A DNA stretch of 64,000 nucleotides from Tritrichomonas musculus (taxonomy: Eukaryota; Parabasalia; Tritrichomonadida; Tritrichomonadidae). The DNA lies in NCBI GenBank assembly GCA_039105265.1, contig JAPFFF010000008.1:2728001-2792000 (forward strand). The letters run 5' to 3'. This document shows positions 19,573 to 30,931 of the stretch, piece after piece. The position numbers and the translations under genes were made by a program. Below the pieces are notes generated by a model. It was not told the DNA's origin. It made no database searches and saw only the letters and a list, made by a program, of their open reading frames with translations. Position 1 is the first letter of the stretch, and each line of letters begins with the position of its first letter.

Positions 19573-20925
19573 AATATAAATTGGATTTTTTTAAATTTGT
19601 GGGGACTCAAAAAAATTTTTGATTGGCTAAATATTGAATCTTTTTCTTCGAATTTTTATTAGTAATATAATAATATTTTATGTTTATTATATTTTTTAAA
19701 TTAGTCTTTTTTTATATAATAAATTGTATTATGAATATTAAGTGTAAATAATGATTTATTGGCAAATATTTTAAGAATTGATTTTTACATCAAATGAAGT
19801 TCTTTGAAGCAATGAATAAATTTAAATATTAGCAAATCAAATATATATACATGAATTTATTACCGAATATAAATTAGAATTAATGATTCGTCAATTCTTT
19901 CATAAAATTGTGAAATCGGAGATTTTTGTCACATTTTGGAAAAAATTTAGCAATTCAGTTATATTTTATTTATTATATTATAATATATATCTTTATATTT
20001 ATTTTTAATCAATTTAAAAAAATAAAATTCACATTTTACTCGAGCATCACCATTATTTTTATATTTTATTATTTTTTAGAAATTGAAACAAATATTTGGA
20101 TTAATATGATGACAGTAGCTATAATTTTTTGATTTTTAATTAATATTTGTAGTATTAAAATAATAATATATGCAAATAAAAATTCATTTATAATTATTAT
20201 AAAAAGATATACACTCAAAAAATATTTGAATGTGATTGGAGTATTTTTGAATTAAAAAATTGATAAGTTTATCTTTTCTTTTTGTTTAGTTTATACGTTA
20301 TTCTATGAATTTTTTTTAAAAATATAAAATTTATTTTTAGAAAAAGTGAATGCTTTTTCAGGGGCTTTTTCTCTTTTCTATATAACCGCTATTTTACAAT
20401 TAAAATAAACCATACAAAATGGTACTCAGAAAATATATTCAAAATTTTGAATTCAAACCGTATTTTTAAAAAATGTATTATCTCAATATATAACAGAAAT
20501 TTAAATATATAAATATTATAATAACATTAATATAAATATTATAATAACATTAATATAAATATATAAACAATATATAATCATATATATCAAATAAAAACAC
20601 TATTTTAATAAATATATTTGTTTTAAAATTTGTATTATGATATTATTTTTTGTTACATTATTATATCTTATTGATTATTTAATAATATATATTTAAAAAT
20701 GAAATAAAATGTAAACAAATAACTACACAAATAAATAAATAATAAATATAATATAAAACATATTAAATAATCAAGTATTTATTGTTTAATAATTCAATGA
20801 TATTACACAAATTTTGTGAGATATTAGATTCTTTTCTCAATTTGTAAATTTTCATATTCTATAAATATACATAAATAAATGAAAACATACAAGAAACTTT
20901 TTTTTTAAACTTACTTGAGATTATC
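19573..20925. other. Intergenic, about 1.35 kb
   Basis: Extremely AT-rich. A 23-bp unit (containing attataataacattaat) is repeated twice at 20511-20556. I see no gene. Confidence 0.5.
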
Positions 20926-21340
20926 ATAAAATGAAATATTCAAGCCTAAGGAGCTTAATTTTGAATTAACCAACAGAATCTCATCTGTTAATTTTATGTT
21001 TAATCGATAATAGTCCCAAAGTTCATTTCTTAAAACACATATTAAGACATCAAAAGGCCTAAAACTTCAGAAAAAAAGATCAAAATCCATGTTTGTTGAA
21101 TCCAATATTTTTTCTAGATTCACAATTAAAATAAAAGAAAACTCTCTTTGAAATTCAAAATTTCAAAATGAATCATAAGTAATGATCGTTTAAAAAAACA
21201 TACTTTGCAACTCTAAAAAGAGTTTTTAGTGAATAATCAGAACTTTTATTAGCCAATTCTCAAATTGAAAAGAGATAGCATTCCATTCAAAAAAGAAAAT
21301 GATCAATTGCGTATGTAAATAGTTAAAACCCAAGAGTATT
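20926..21340 (-). pseudogene. Decayed coding stretch, family not recognised
   Basis: One minus-strand frame reads like protein over about 135 codons, including LICVLRNELWDYYRLNIKL and LVNSKLSSLGLNISFYDNL. It is interrupted several times and has no start. Residue composition differs from the Phe/Ile/Asn/Lys noise that translated AT-rich DNA gives elsewhere in the window. I cannot name the family. It could be a host gene relic or part of an old element. Confidence 0.35.
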
Positions 21341-21628
21341 ATAATAAAAAATATATATTTTATTTTATTTTAATTTTTTCAATTATTCCTATTCAAAAAA
21401 ATTCAATTACGACTGAAAAATAAAAACATATATTTAGCTGCGATCAACGAATAAATACTTATAAATAATTAATAATTCCAATTAATATTATATTATAAAT
21501 ATAATATATCAAATAAAAGAATTTTTATTCCAAACAAAACCCACCCACCTTTATTATTTTGCTTTGCTGAAAATTTATAATATAGGTAGACTCGAACTTG
21601 ATTGATGAAAAAGTCAAGTTAATTATTC

Positions 21629-21755
21629 TAAGTCTAAAAGTGTGTGATTAAAAAATCACTGAAATATACATAAGTCTAAAAAGTCGTGATGAAAAAATCG
21701 TTAAAATTTTGATAAGTCTAAAAAGTTGTGATGAAAAAGTCATCAAAATAAAATA
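21629..21755. repeat. 42-bp tandem repeat, about three copies
   Basis: Units begin taagtctaaaa at 21629, 21671 and 21713. Each contains a gtgatgaaaaa-like core, and the units differ by several bases. A partial copy lies just upstream near 21602. No coding sense is seen. Confidence 0.7.
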
Positions 21756-23877
21756 TATAACAATTATATATTATTTGATCATAAAATACATTTTATGTTG
21801 TTTCATTTTAAAACTCAAAATAAGAGCCTAAAACAAAAAGTAATACTTATATATAATATATATAATATATATTTATGCTTAAAATAAAATTACAAAATAT
21901 TAATGGATTATTTTTGGATGGGAATAAAATATGAATGTTTTAAAAAATTGAGAATAAGTTAATTCAAAATAGAATAAAAATTCAATTTATTTTTGGTCAT
22001 ATTATTTTTATAACTTTAGAATTATCTCATTTTATTCTTGGCCAAAAATTTAGGCGTCAAATTTTAACCTAATATTTTATATATGTATAAAATATAAATG
22101 AATATGTTAAAACTCTTATATTATTGATGTATGACGATATTTTCCATTTTAATAGCATTTCTTTTCATTTTCTGCTCTGCACAATAACTTGTTTATTAAA
22201 TTTATAAGTAAAGACTATTAACCATTTATTGTTATAATTATTTCTACGATTAATAAATTGATTCATAAATCATGCTTTTGTTATATTGATTTTTTTATGA
22301 TTTTTGATGAAGTAAAAAACTTTTGTTTTTAATATTTTGTGATGATGAATGATTATATTTTTAAAATAATATTTATATATATAAATAATTATGAAATTGT
22401 TTTTGAAATATATATTTTATTTATTGAGATAAATATAAATTAAATTAAAAAAAATACGTTATTTTAGCTCTCTCACCTCTATTTTAATGAATTTTTACAT
22501 ATTTTTTAGAAATATCTAAATAAATAAAGAATTTATTTAGATTATAATTACATTTAAATATTTTACATTTAATTTAATAAAGATGTGCTAAATTTAGTTT
22601 AATTTGATTCAGGGGGCTGAGCTGCAAAGATCAATTTTAAAATCATAAACATTAATAACGATTTTTTTTCAATAAAAAATTTTTATTAAAATATTAAGCA
22701 AATATCTTTTTATATTTATATGTATATCATAGATTATATAACTTTTAATAATATTATATATACTATAAAAATATTTAAAATAAATATAAACCATTAATAA
22801 ACTTTATATAACTGTATATTCTAAATATTGAACAATTATAATTTCAAAGCGCTTTTCATAAAATGTTAATTTGAGAGAAATGAAATAAATAATTTTCTTT
22901 ATATATTTTGAAGTTTAATTAAAATTTAAATCAAAGGTAGAAAGTTTTTTTTCATTAATTTTTTTTCATAAATTTTGAATAAAATTGAGAATATAGTAAA
23001 TAATAATTGAGAGTCGTTACATTTTAATTCATATCTTAATATGTAATTTATTATTTTATTATATTATAACAATTATATGATATAAATAAAATATATAACA
23101 ATTATATATTAATAATATAATTTTAAAATACTTTTTTTTATTAAATTTGGCCCATTTTCATTTTCTCAATTTTTTTTTGGGCCAATTTAAGTGGAAACTA
23201 TATCATACATTAATAATTAAATAATAACAAACGAGAAATATTTTTTAAATAGTATAAAAATGATTTTTATCATGTTTTTATTACTTTTTTTCTTCTAAAT
23301 AATAGATTTTTCTATCAATTACATAATTTCTATAGTTTACATATTTTTATATTTTTTTCAGTGGTTTATATTTTTCTACCTCAGAAAAAAAAAAACATAT
23401 ATCACCTCAAGTCGACCCCGTGGACGAAAATAAAAAATAATTATATCATTATAATGCTCATAAGAAATAATTAATATATGCAAATTTTGGTGCGAATCTA
23501 AATCACTTCACCCTGTCCGCACCTCTTAATAAAAATTTATTTGACAATAATATGGTTACATTTGGTGATTTTTAAAACCCAAAAAACGTTTATTTCACCA
23601 AATTTACAAGCTTACTAGAGGCAAATCATCAGATTACTAAAGGAAAAATATGGAGAAATTTTTCTTAAATAATATTAACTAATTTTCTTCCAAAAAGAAA
23701 TTGAAGAATAAAGAATCCTAAATTCATATGATATGCGACCATAAGAATATTTTTTTGGAAATAAGAAACTTTGAAATCTTTTAGTGCACAAGAAACGACT
23801 ACCTTGCATGTTTGCCTTAAAAAATTGAAATGAAATTGAATGAAGCATTTTTTCGACAACTTTTTGAAATGAAAGAA

Positions 23878-23879
<2 letters not shown>
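21756..23879. other. Intergenic, about 2.1 kb
   Basis: AT-rich DNA with slightly GC-richer islands near 23400-23425 and 23490-23530. I see no gene or RNA gene. The minus-strand frame around 23665-24021 is mostly a poly-Lys artefact of the T run. Confidence 0.45.

Positions 23880-23931
<52 letters not shown>
23880..23931. repeat. Homopolymer run of 52 T
   Basis: There are fifty-two consecutive T on the plus strand. About 70 bp downstream (23945-24020) an aaaaagtg motif recurs several times. Runs of this length are prone to slippage and to assembly error. Confidence 0.95.
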
Positions 23932-23932
<1 letters not shown>

Positions 23933-24843
23933 GTACTAGTTTTTTTGCACAAAAAGTGCCCAAAAAGTGAAAAATACTGAAAAAGTTTCCCAAAAAGTGC
24001 TTTTTGCACAAAAAGTGACAAATTTGGAGAAAAAAAAAACTTAAATAAATCATAAATAGAATTAAAATGTTTTTATAAAAATTATAATATAAAATGTATA
24101 AGTCCATATGAAATAAAAAATGGTATAAAATTGAGAAATGCAAATTATCCTATATATTTCATATATTTGATCTAATATTGTGAAAAAGGCAAATTATCAT
24201 TTAATGTAGCTTGTATATTAATATTTGCGTGTCATTTTCGCGATAATATTGATACTTCAAATATTGATTGATTTTCTAAAAATAAAAGAAAATTACTTAT
24301 TTGAAATTATTTAACGTTAATTAACAAATTAGTCATCACCATTTTTAATTTAATAATGTTTTTTATGAGATAATTTTATATTAAAAGTGAGATATTATTT
24401 TCTCAGAAAAAAAACAAAATAATTAAAATTGATAATAAAATATTGAATGGCAATAGAAAAATTATTGAATTAATTATTATTATATTTCATATTTATTTAT
24501 TTTAATATGTTCATGCACTATACGGATATATAAACTTTAATCTGCTTATATAATATTATTAAACATATATTTGGTAGTTATTTTATATGATATAAATGTT
24601 ATATTTCATAGAATTCATATTTTATATTTTGTGAATAAAGTATAATTTTGAATAAAAATAATTATATATTGAATGCATTGAAATATTTATTTTTATAAAC
24701 GGCTCTTTTATCTTTTATCGATTTATTTTACAATAGAAAAGATTTTTAATATTAATAATATGATATAATTATTTAGTATATTGTTCATTATTTTGGAGTT
24801 CCTGATATTTTCCTTTATGTGGTGAAAATTGAACAATTTGATG

Positions 24844-25085
24844 AAAATATTATATCTTCTCTTAATCCAGTTACATAAACTAGCAATAAACGATATAAAG
24901 TAATTTAATGGTTATTATAGTTGTTCATTCTTATTCTTTCATTTGTTTTCATAGAATCTTATTTCAAAATATTATATCTTCTCTTCATCCAGTTACATAA
25001 ACTAGCAATAAACGATATAAAGTAATTTAATGGTTATTATAGTTGTTCATTCTTATTCTTTCATTTGTTTTCATAGAATCTTATT
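24844..25085. repeat. Near-perfect 120-bp direct repeat (period 122)
   Basis: The copies are 24844-24963 and 24966-25085, differing by one base (ttaatcc versus ttcatcc) and separated by two bases. Each begins aaaatattatatcttctct and ends atagaatcttatt. A T run followed by ccctctctctcccc comes soon after (25099-25137). The near-identity in otherwise diverged intergenic DNA indicates a recent duplication. Confidence 0.92.
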
Positions 25086-25098
25086 AAGAAATTTAATA

Positions 25099-25759
25099 TT
25101 TTTTTTTTTTTTTTTTTTTTTTCCCTCTCTCTCCCCTCACTATTTCATTTAGTATATATTAGTATATAATAAATTGTAGTGTTATCTGATATTATGATAA
25201 CACAAATACTTTATTTATTTTATGCTTATTTCATACAAATCATCAATTTTCGATTTTGAATATGCTCATTGAATTATTTCAATGGATAAAATATAAAGAA
25301 ATGATTTTTTAATTTCTAACTAACGACAGGTTTTTTGTTTTAAGTAATCAAATTATTACAATCAAGGAGGTCTTTCACGTTAATATTACATATTATAACA
25401 ATCATATTTTAATTAAATTCCTAAAATTGTGAATTCTTAAATATTTTCAAAATATTGAAAAGATTGATAGAACAGATCCCAATATGAATGATTATACATT
25501 TAATTTGTTAATATATATTAACTATCCATCATTAATCCAACTCAACCCATCATTATTATCATTCGTTCTATCAAAATCTTCATTTATAAATCATAAATAT
25601 CACACTTTTTATCATTATTATCATTTGATTTGTAATAATACTCGTTTATTTAATTGATTGGTGTTAATTAAAATCTTGCATTGAAATAAAATAAATATTT
25701 TTCATTGAAAAAGTTTTTCTATTTTTAAAAAACATTTTGGGCACAAATTTAGTTGTGCA
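25099..25759. other. Intergenic with T run and C/T tract
   Basis: A run of about 24 T at 25099-25122 is followed by a C/T tract to about 25137. The rest is AT-rich DNA up to the ankyrin gene, with no clear initiator near its ATG. Confidence 0.5.
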
Positions 25760-26923
25760 ATGAAAGCAAGCTTCTTTCTTAATTATATCGAAAAAATGAA
25801 ATACATTTACGAAATTATTATTGATTATTTGGAAGAAGAGGATGAACTGGCTGAAACAAGAAGTTTTGAAAATCTATTAAAATATTTTCAAGAACAAAAA
25901 ATAAGAGAAAATAAATATGATTTAAAGGAAGTATTACATATTATAATTAGAATATCAAATAATCATCATCGAACAATAAATTTTTCTGAAAAAATCGAAA
26001 AAGTACTTACTTCATTTCAAGATGATATCAAACAAACTTTTTCAAATTGGGAAATATTCAACATTTTCAAGAGCAGCAAAAGAATGCTTCTTTTTCTTTT
26101 TGAAAATAATATTTTAATTCCAGATAAAAACATTTTTCATATTCTTAAACAAGAAAAATATGAAAAAATGAATTATTTACAATTTTTCAAAATTGAATTC
26201 AATCAATTCAAAAAATTCAAAGCAATTGAATTTGATACAGAATTATTTAAACAAAAAAGAAAAATTGGTGAGAATGATGACATTCTATGTAACTTAATTC
26301 GAAATGATTTAATCAAAGAATTCATTGTTTTATTTAATAAAACAAATTTCTCTCTAAATTCGGAGATTGAATCATCAATTTTTGAAACAAATTCTTTCTT
26401 AATAGATAAAAAGCCAACTTTAATTCAATATTCAGCATTTTTTGGATCAATTCAAATTTTCCAATTTTTGAAAATTAATAATGTTTGTTTAGAACCTTCA
26501 ATATGGAAATATGCAATTCATGGTAAAAATGCTGAAATAATACATTTACTAGAAGAAAATGATGTAAGTAAGGAAACAATTGATTTTGATGAATGTTTAA
26601 AAGAATCAATAAAATGTCATCATAATGACATATCAAATTATATTCAGAATAACTTTATTCAATCAAATAATAAAAGAAAATTACTTTTGCAAAAACTCAA
26701 ATACTATAATTTTAATGACTTTCCTAATGAAATGGAAATTGATTCTGAACTCTTTTATTATTTATGCAAATATGATTACATAAATGTTGTTGATTTTCTT
26801 TTATCTGAAGGAAAAATTGAAATAAAAAGAATTATAGTTTTGATTTTAAATTCTAATGAAATTACATCAAACTTTTTGAATAAAGTTTTTCATCTGTTTC
26901 TAATGATACAATTTTTTACTTAA
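25760..26923 (+). CDS. DUF3447-type ankyrin protein, 5' part
   Basis: The frame has 387 codons. The ATG at 25760 is used; Met13 (25796) is an alternative closer to where relatives seem to begin. Residues about 1-130 are the helical N-terminal region typical of the large trichomonad DUF3447 family (RISNNHHRTINF). From about 210 come ankyrin-like units (LIQYSAFFGSIQIFQFL, YAIHGKNAEIIHLLEEN, IKCHHNDISNYIQ). The frame ends in TAA TGA after a hydrophobic stretch unlike ankyrin, and an ankyrin unit then resumes in the same frame at 26960. The gene is therefore either truncated, spliced or broken. The minus-strand gene at 30932-32164 is the same family, with closely similar N-terminal wording. Confidence 0.8.
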   Translation: MKASFFLNYIEKMKYIYEIIIDYLEEEDELAETRSFENLLKYFQEQKIRENKYDLKEVLHIIIRISNNHHRTINFSEKIEKVLTSFQDDIKQTFSNWEIFNIFKSSKRMLLFLFENNILIPDKNIFHILKQEKYEKMNYLQFFKIEFNQFKKFKAIEFDTELFKQKRKIGENDDILCNLIRNDLIKEFIVLFNKTNFSLNSEIESSIFETNSFLIDKKPTLIQYSAFFGSIQIFQFLKINNVCLEPSIWKYAIHGKNAEIIHLLEENDVSKETIDFDECLKESIKCHHNDISNYIQNNFIQSNNKRKLLLQKLKYYNFNDFPNEMEIDSELFYYLCKYDYINVVDFLLSEGKIEIKRIIVLILNSNEITSNFLNKVFHLFLMIQFFT

Positions 26924-26959
26924 TGAATTTTAAATACAATTCAAACATTAATTATTTAT

Positions 26960-29070
26960 AAAACACCATTAATTGCTGCTGTTGAAAAAGGAAATATTGA
27001 CATAGTAAAACTTTTGTTAGTACAAAAAGATGTTGATATAAATGAAAGAATGATTTGAAAACATTAATTATTAATGTTGTTAAAAAAAATTTGTTTTTAT
27101 TATGTCTAAAAAGCAATTTTTTTAATTCCTGTGAAATTAAGATTTTGGTTCATTTATAATTTCATAAGTTATTAATTTTGGATGACATTAAAGACTTGGA
27201 TATTGTTTTCAAATAATGTTTTTTATGATATCCTTAACTTAAGTGAATCTATTTTCAACTATATCATTTTTTTCATCACATTCTATCTTTATTGATCTTA
27301 TTATATTGCATTTATCAATTGTTTATCAAATTGAAAATCAAATTATTTTAATGCCATTATAAATCAATTCATTTGAATTTGGTTTCAACCTAATATTTTT
27401 TATGGGATTCAAATAAAAGTTTTTATTTAGTTTTAATCATATTTTTTTGTTAATTATGTTTAATATTTGATTTAAGTGACATTTTAAATTTCATTTTTCA
27501 ATGTAGTTCATTACTTAATATATTTATCAAACTCCATTAATAATTGCTGTAATTAACAATTATATTGAAATTGTCGAATTGTTGTTAGAATCAAAAGATA
27601 TTGATATTAGCATGAACCAAATTATCGAATTGTTTATTGTTTATTATATTTTAAATAATATTATTTATTGTGTTTTAAATTTGTTCAATTTTCATACAGT
27701 TTGAAAATATATAGATTTTTTTATAAAGTTTATTTTATATGATTTTATTATGTTGAATATTGACATCTTTTAATATAATTTGAAATTTAACGTTTTTATG
27801 ACATTTTTTTTTTTATCATTGATAAAATTCATTATATAATAGTTAATTATAGAATTATTATATAAATATTTCAAATTACATTACAAGCAAATATTTAAAT
27901 TTAGTGGTAATTTCAAACGATAAATATTTGATAATATTTTACATTTAAAAAAATAAATAGAAATTCAATTCACATTGCAGCAGAAAATGAAAATATTGAA
28001 ATGATTAAATTATTATTAAAACATCCAAAAATAAATGTAAATTCTGTAATGGAAGAAATTCTTCAATATCTATATTTTTCATACAATTAATATTTTTATA
28101 ATTATATCTCATTTTCCATATAAATTAATGGAATTTTTTTAGTATAATTTATAATGTCAAAGATATATATATATTTTATGATATTTCATTGAAATATATT
28201 AAATACAGGTAGTGTCGTCAAAATAAAAATTTGAATAAAATTCTTGATGTATTTATGTTTATGGTATTTCAATTCATGTATTCAAATATAATTCAATATT
28301 TAAGATTTCAATCAAATTCGAAATGAAAATTTTTTATAAAATTAAAAAAAAATAAATATTTAATAAAATTCAAATAATTTAATTGGATAAGACAGCTTTA
28401 CATATATCAATTGAAAAAAGAAATTTGGAATTAGTAGTACTTTTACTTAATCAACCAGGAATTGATATTAATATTGATTATGTTTAATAAGAATAATTTT
28501 ATGCAATTCTTAGGTTAGTATTTTGATACAGTTTTTATTTCAGTACTTTTTAATACAGTTTTTATTTTAGTTTTGTTTGATACAATATCAAAAAATTAAA
28601 TTTTTAGAATTCAAATGTAAAATTATTAAATATTCAATATTTTAGAATTCAAATGAAATTTTCAAAATATTAGTCTTTTTTATTATATTCAAAAATGTTT
28701 TTGAATGGAATTTTTAGTTGATTTATTTTTAATTGCATTTTTAATGTTTTTATTAATTTCATTTCAAAGTATAGTGTTTTAATCTCATTTTTTGATAATA
28801 ATTTTCAATTCAATTTCAATTGATTTTTAATAGAATTTTATGAATTTTTTTTATGAAATTCATTCCATTAATTTTTTATGAAATTACAGAATTAAAAATT
28901 TTTAATACAATTTCAATTTATTCTCATTCATCATGTTATTAAATAATATTATTAATTATATTCTAGCAAATATATATTTTATAAAACAACTTTACAAATA
29001 GCAAATGAAGATTTAGAAATTAAGAAAGTTTTAATTGAACATATTAGATTTGATAATAAAATCGAATAAA
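26960..29070 (+). pseudogene. Five isolated ankyrin-repeat modules separated by stop-rich spacers
   Basis: Single ankyrin repeats, each about 90-100 bp, begin at 26960 (KTPLIAAVEKGNIDIVKLLL), 27528 (QTPLIIAVINNYIEIVELLL), 27959 (RNSIHIAAENENIEMIKLLL), 28386 (DKTALHISIEKRNLELVVLL) and 28983 (KTTLQIANEDLEIKKVLIEH). The last runs to a TAA at 29068-29070. Start-to-start spacing is 568, 431, 427 and 597 bp. Spacers are AT-rich with many stops, and the modules use two frames. All lie on the same strand, downstream of the DUF3447 gene. They may be exons of one spliced gene or the relics of a repeat array invaded by filler. The known trichomonad intron motifs (GTATGT donor, ACTAACACACAG acceptor) are not visible at the edges. 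Confidence 0.65.
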
Positions 29071-29080
29071 AACAGAAACG

Positions 29081-29205
29081 TCTTGGTCATATTGAAACAT
29101 AAAGCCATAGCAATTCATTGCAATTGAGCTTCCTTTTTCTATCCCATTTTCCAAATACTTGATTGCCTCTTCTGTATCAACTTAGACACCTGTTCTGTGG
29201 AAAAA
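29081..29205 (-). pseudogene. Sel1-repeat gene fragment
   Basis: The minus strand reads VDTEEAIKYLENGIEKGSS followed by IAMNCYGFMFQYDQD, one Sel1 repeat. A stop codon lies just before it. It sits head-on against the last ankyrin module and next to an inverted-repeat element. No other part of the gene is nearby, so it is a stray fragment of the Sel1 family. Confidence 0.6.
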
Positions 29206-29252
29206 TTACACTTCCCTATTTATATAAATATAAAATAAATTATTATTTTTTT

Positions 29253-29634
29253 TTACACCTGTTTCACTTTTGAAATTTTTTTTTTTAAGATTGATCAAAT
29301 AATAAATAATATTTTTCGTTTTAAAAATCACTAATTCTTCATATATATGTATATTTTATTAAATAAATTATACAAATTTGCTATTAAATAAAATTTTTTT
29401 TAAGAAGAGATTATTATATATTGCATATTTTTGTTGATGAATTTTTTCTGAATGAATAATCATTTTTTATTAAATAAAAGATGTTAACTTTAAAATCACA
29501 AATTTTTATAACAAAGATCATATATTCATGAAAATTTCATATTTTCGGTAAAACAAGTGAAAATTTCCGTTTCGAAAATGAAAATTTCCGTCACGAAAGT
29601 GGAATTTTCCGTTACAAAAGTGAAACAGGTGTAA
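29253..29634. mobile_element. 382-bp segment bounded by perfect 20-bp inverted repeats
   Basis: The ends are ttacacctgtttcacttttg (29253-29272) and its exact reverse complement (29615-29634). Inside the right end is a 21-bp tandem repeat with units at 29559, 29580 and 29601, each with a gaaaatttccgt-like core. There is no coding sense. It fits a small MITE or foldback element, here placed where the two convergent ankyrin loci meet. Confidence 0.6.
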
Positions 29635-29665
29635 TGATAAACATGTTTAAAAGAAATAAACAAAT

Positions 29666-30931
29666 TCAAATCTTAATTATCTGTGTAGTTGATTCAATTC
29701 CTAATTTTGTTGTAACTAATAATGATGGAATGCTAATTTGTGCCAACGAAGGACATTTTCCAAAAGCATTTGTTCCTATCTCAGTTACAGACAATGGAAT
29801 TGAAATTTGAGGCAGAGATGAACATTTATAAAAAGCATTGCATCCAATTTTCGTTACTGATGTTGGAATTGTTACTTTTACTAAAGAAGTACATCCTTCA
29901 AATGAAGATGATCCGATTAAACTCACTGATGATGGAATATCAACTTCTTTCAAAGAAGAACAATTCATGAAAACAGATACAGAAATTATTTTTAAAGAAT
30001 TTGAAATTGATAAGCTTTCGAGAGATGAACAGCCTCTGAAAGCATATTGATCAATTTTTATCACTGAAGAAGGAATTGCAATTTCTTTCAATGATGAGCA
30101 TCCGTCAAAAGAAAAGAATCCAATTGATTTTAATGAAGGTAGAAGAGAAAAAACTTCTAATGATGAACAGTTTTGAAAAGCATATGATTCAATTTTTTCG
30201 AATGAAGGAGAATGAATTGATATTTCTTTCAGTTTTTTGCATCCTTTAAAGGCTGAATCACCAATTATTTTGATTTTAGATTGAACTATAACTTGCTCTA
30301 AAGAAGAACATTGCAGAAAAACTCTATGATTAATTTGATTTAAACATGGAGGTAGCGTTACTTTTTCCAGAGAAAAGCAACTTTCGAAAGAAAAGGCTCC
30401 AATTTTTGTTGTTGAAGAAGGAAGTGATATTTGCTTTAGAGATGAGCACTTACAAAAAGCACTTTCTTTTATTTCATTAACTGATGAAGGAAGAATTATT
30501 CGTGGAAGAGAAGAACATCCTTTGAATGCTGCTGATCCAATTGACGTTATGGAAGAAGGCGATGTAAATGAGATCTGCCGAAGTGAGCAGCATCCTTCAA
30601 ATGCTTTTTCACCAATTGTTTTAACAGAAGACGGAATTGTGATGTCAGAAAGCTTAATACATCCTTTGAAAGCATACGATCCAATTGAAGTGATTGAAGA
30701 AGGATTATTGAATGTTATTTGTTTAAGTGAAAAACATCCATCAAATGCGTTTTCTCCAATTGATTTAACTGAGGATGTAATTGTAAATTCACTGAGTTTT
30801 GCACATGATTTAAAGCAGTTCTTACCAATTTCAATTCCTTGATGATTCAATAAAATATTACATATTTCAATGTTATTTTTCTCAACAGCAAGACGTAATA
30901 AGGATAAGTAAAAATATAAGATTTGTAAATT
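29666..30931 (-). CDS. Ankyrin remnant joined to BspA-like leucine-rich repeats, no start codon
   Basis: The frame is open from just after a TGA (30932-30934) to a TGA at 29666. The first 35 codons include an ankyrin unit (LAVEKNNIEICNILLNHQGI). The remaining 380 or so are about 16 BspA-like (TpLRR, LRR_5) repeats of 22-24 residues, with cores such as IGENAFDGCFSLKQITF. No ATG occurs until deep inside the LRR block, so the segment cannot begin on its own. It is in the same frame as the DUF3447 gene just upstream (30932-32164). BspA-like proteins are a very large trichomonad surface family linked to adhesion. No signal peptide or membrane segment is seen. It may be a second exon, a read-through product or a broken gene. 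Confidence 0.75.
   Translation of the reverse strand, partial: NLQILYFYLSLLRLAVEKNNIEICNILLNHQGIEIGKNCFKSCAKLSEFTITSSVKSIGENAFDGCFSLKQITFNNPSSITSIGSYAFKGCIKLSDITIPSSVKTIGEKAFEGCCSLRQISFTSPSSITSIGSAAFKGCSSLPRIILPSSVNEIKESAFCKCSSLKQISLPSSTTKIGAFSFESCFSLEKVTLPPCLNQINHRVFLQCSSLEQVIVQSKIKIIGDSAFKGCKKLKEISIHSPSFEKIESYAFQNCSSLEVFSLLPSLKSIGFFSFDGCSSLKEIAIPSSVIKIDQYAFRGCSSLESLSISNSLKIISVSVFMNCSSLKEVDIPSSVSLIGSSSFEGCTSLVKVTIPTSVTKIGCNAFYKCSSLPQISIPLSVTEIGTNAFGKCPSLAQISIPSLLVTTKLGIESTTQIIKI

Noticed and set aside
23665-24143. Overlapping minus-strand frames with long poly-Lys
   Set aside because: They exist because the 52-T run contains no stop codon; the flanking parts are short and unlike protein families I know.
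29740-30842. Plus-strand frames opposite the BspA-like repeats
   Set aside because: They repeat with the same period as the LRR block on the other strand and are its antisense shadow.
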